From: Bacillota bacterium
GTDB taxonomy: Bacteria > Bacillota > Bacilli > Tumebacillales > Effusibacillaceae
Reading direction: 5' to 3'
Assembly: GCA_020059765.1 (NCBI GenBank)
Contig: JAGVBM010000107.1
Location: 1 to 5,150, forward strand
Length of the DNA stretch: 5,150 nt
Shown: in pieces, positions 4,738-5,150 of the stretch
How the letters are laid out: every line of letters starts with the position of its first letter
Position numbering within the stretch: position 1 is the first letter of the stretch
Notes under the pieces: generated by a model
What the model was told of the DNA's origin: nothing
Database searches by the model: none
The model's input: only the letters and a program-made list of their open reading frames with translations
Translations under genes and position numbers: made by a program

Positions 4738-5150
4738 ATGCGGGTTACTCAATCAATGCTAAACAATCAATTGGTCCAAAACCTTCGTTCCAACAACGAA
4801 CGAATGCAAAAATATCAAGACATGCTGACCACGGGGAAACGATTGAACAAACCGTCCGATGATCCGGTTGGAGTCAGTTACGCGATGCGTTATGAGGCAC
4901 AATTGAACAGAAATGAACAATACATGCGAAATCTTGATTCTGCAAAAAGTTTCATGGAAATTACCGACACGTCCCTATCGGGCATCAATGATCTGATGCA
5001 GCGTGCTCGGGAATTGGCGGTGCAGGGGGCAAACGATACAGTGCCGGCGGACGCCAAAAAAGCGATCGCCCAAGAAATTGATGAATTATATGACGAAATG
5101 ATCAAATTGGGAAATACGAAGTTTAACGGAAAATATATTTTTAACGGGCA
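4738..5150 (+). CDS. flgL: FlgL, hook-filament junction protein 3 (HAP3), N-terminal part
   Basis: The reading frame is open from ATG 4738 to the window edge, giving the first 137 residues of a protein usually about 300 long. FlgL is the second junction ring, to which the flagellin filament attaches; it is exported with help from FlgN. The flagellin-like N-terminal helical domain is clear: MRVTQSMLNNQLVQNLRSNN (1-20), TTGKRLNKPSDDPVG (31-45, the conserved R-hyd-N-x-PSDDP signature), LNRNEQYMRNLDSAKSFMEITDTSL (56-80) and LMQRARELAVQGAND (86-100), ending in KFNGKYIFNG, the FNG motif typical of this family. The ribosome site AGGAGAGGTGA (4722-4732) is excellent and picks this ATG over the out-of-frame ATG at 4733. 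The gene is cut by the window edge, not visibly broken. It is placed directly after flgK as in other Firmicutes, probably in the same transcript from the sigma-D promoter before flgM. Confidence 0.96.
   Translation, partial: MRVTQSMLNNQLVQNLRSNNERMQKYQDMLTTGKRLNKPSDDPVGVSYAMRYEAQLNRNEQYMRNLDSAKSFMEITDTSLSGINDLMQRARELAVQGANDTVPADAKKAIAQEIDELYDEMIKLGNTKFNGKYIFNG

Overview
The window is a compact, one-directional (+ strand) block of seven genes: degV, comFC, yvyF, flgM, flgN, flgK and the start of flgL. All seven have readable products. Six are complete, and flgL runs off the right edge. This gene order is the classic Bacillales junction between the late competence locus comF and the late flagellar genes, known from Bacillus subtilis as yviA/degV - comF - yvyF - flgM - flgN - flgK - flgL. 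The host is therefore a motile, Gram-positive, endospore-former-type Firmicute. GC content looks close to even, and strong AGGAGG-type ribosome sites are present. The gene set suggests a Bacillales lineage outside Bacillus proper (for example the Alicyclobacillus/Effusibacillus/Tumebacillus or Paenibacillus side), but the genus is inference and not proven by this sequence.

Layout. Positions 1-879 hold a DegV/FakB-type fatty-acid-binding protein. After a 10-nt gap, 890-1621 holds ComFC, a zinc-finger phosphoribosyltransferase-fold competence protein. comFA and comFB, which sit between these two genes in B. subtilis, are absent here. Positions 1622-1760 are an AT-rich spacer with three helically phased TGTC repeats, the middle one an exact Spo0A box, followed by a -10-like hexamer. 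Positions 1761-2177 encode YvyF, which has two Cys4 zinc-ribbon pairs flanking a helix-turn-helix-like middle. Positions 2178-2278 contain a sigma-D (sigma-28) promoter whose -10 element is built into the left arm of a terminator-like hairpin. flgM (2279-2560), flgN (2575-3072), flgK (3115-4713) and flgL (4738 onward) follow with short gaps and strong ribosome sites, as one operon.

How the genes work together. FlgM is the anti-sigma factor that holds the flagellar sigma factor inactive until the hook-basal body is finished. FlgN is the export chaperone for FlgK and FlgL, the two hook-filament junction proteins encoded just downstream. The sigma-D promoter in front of flgM would make anti-sigma factor, chaperone and junction proteins in the late flagellar class and put FlgM under negative feedback. 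The upstream pair (DegV, ComFC) is tied to lipid acquisition and DNA uptake and shares the neighbourhood rather than the pathway.

No mobile element, CRISPR array, tRNA/rRNA or foreign-looking segment was seen. The coding content is ordinary. The interest lies in the two intergenic regions and in one inserted segment within FlgK. There is no gene-free stretch above 300 bases.
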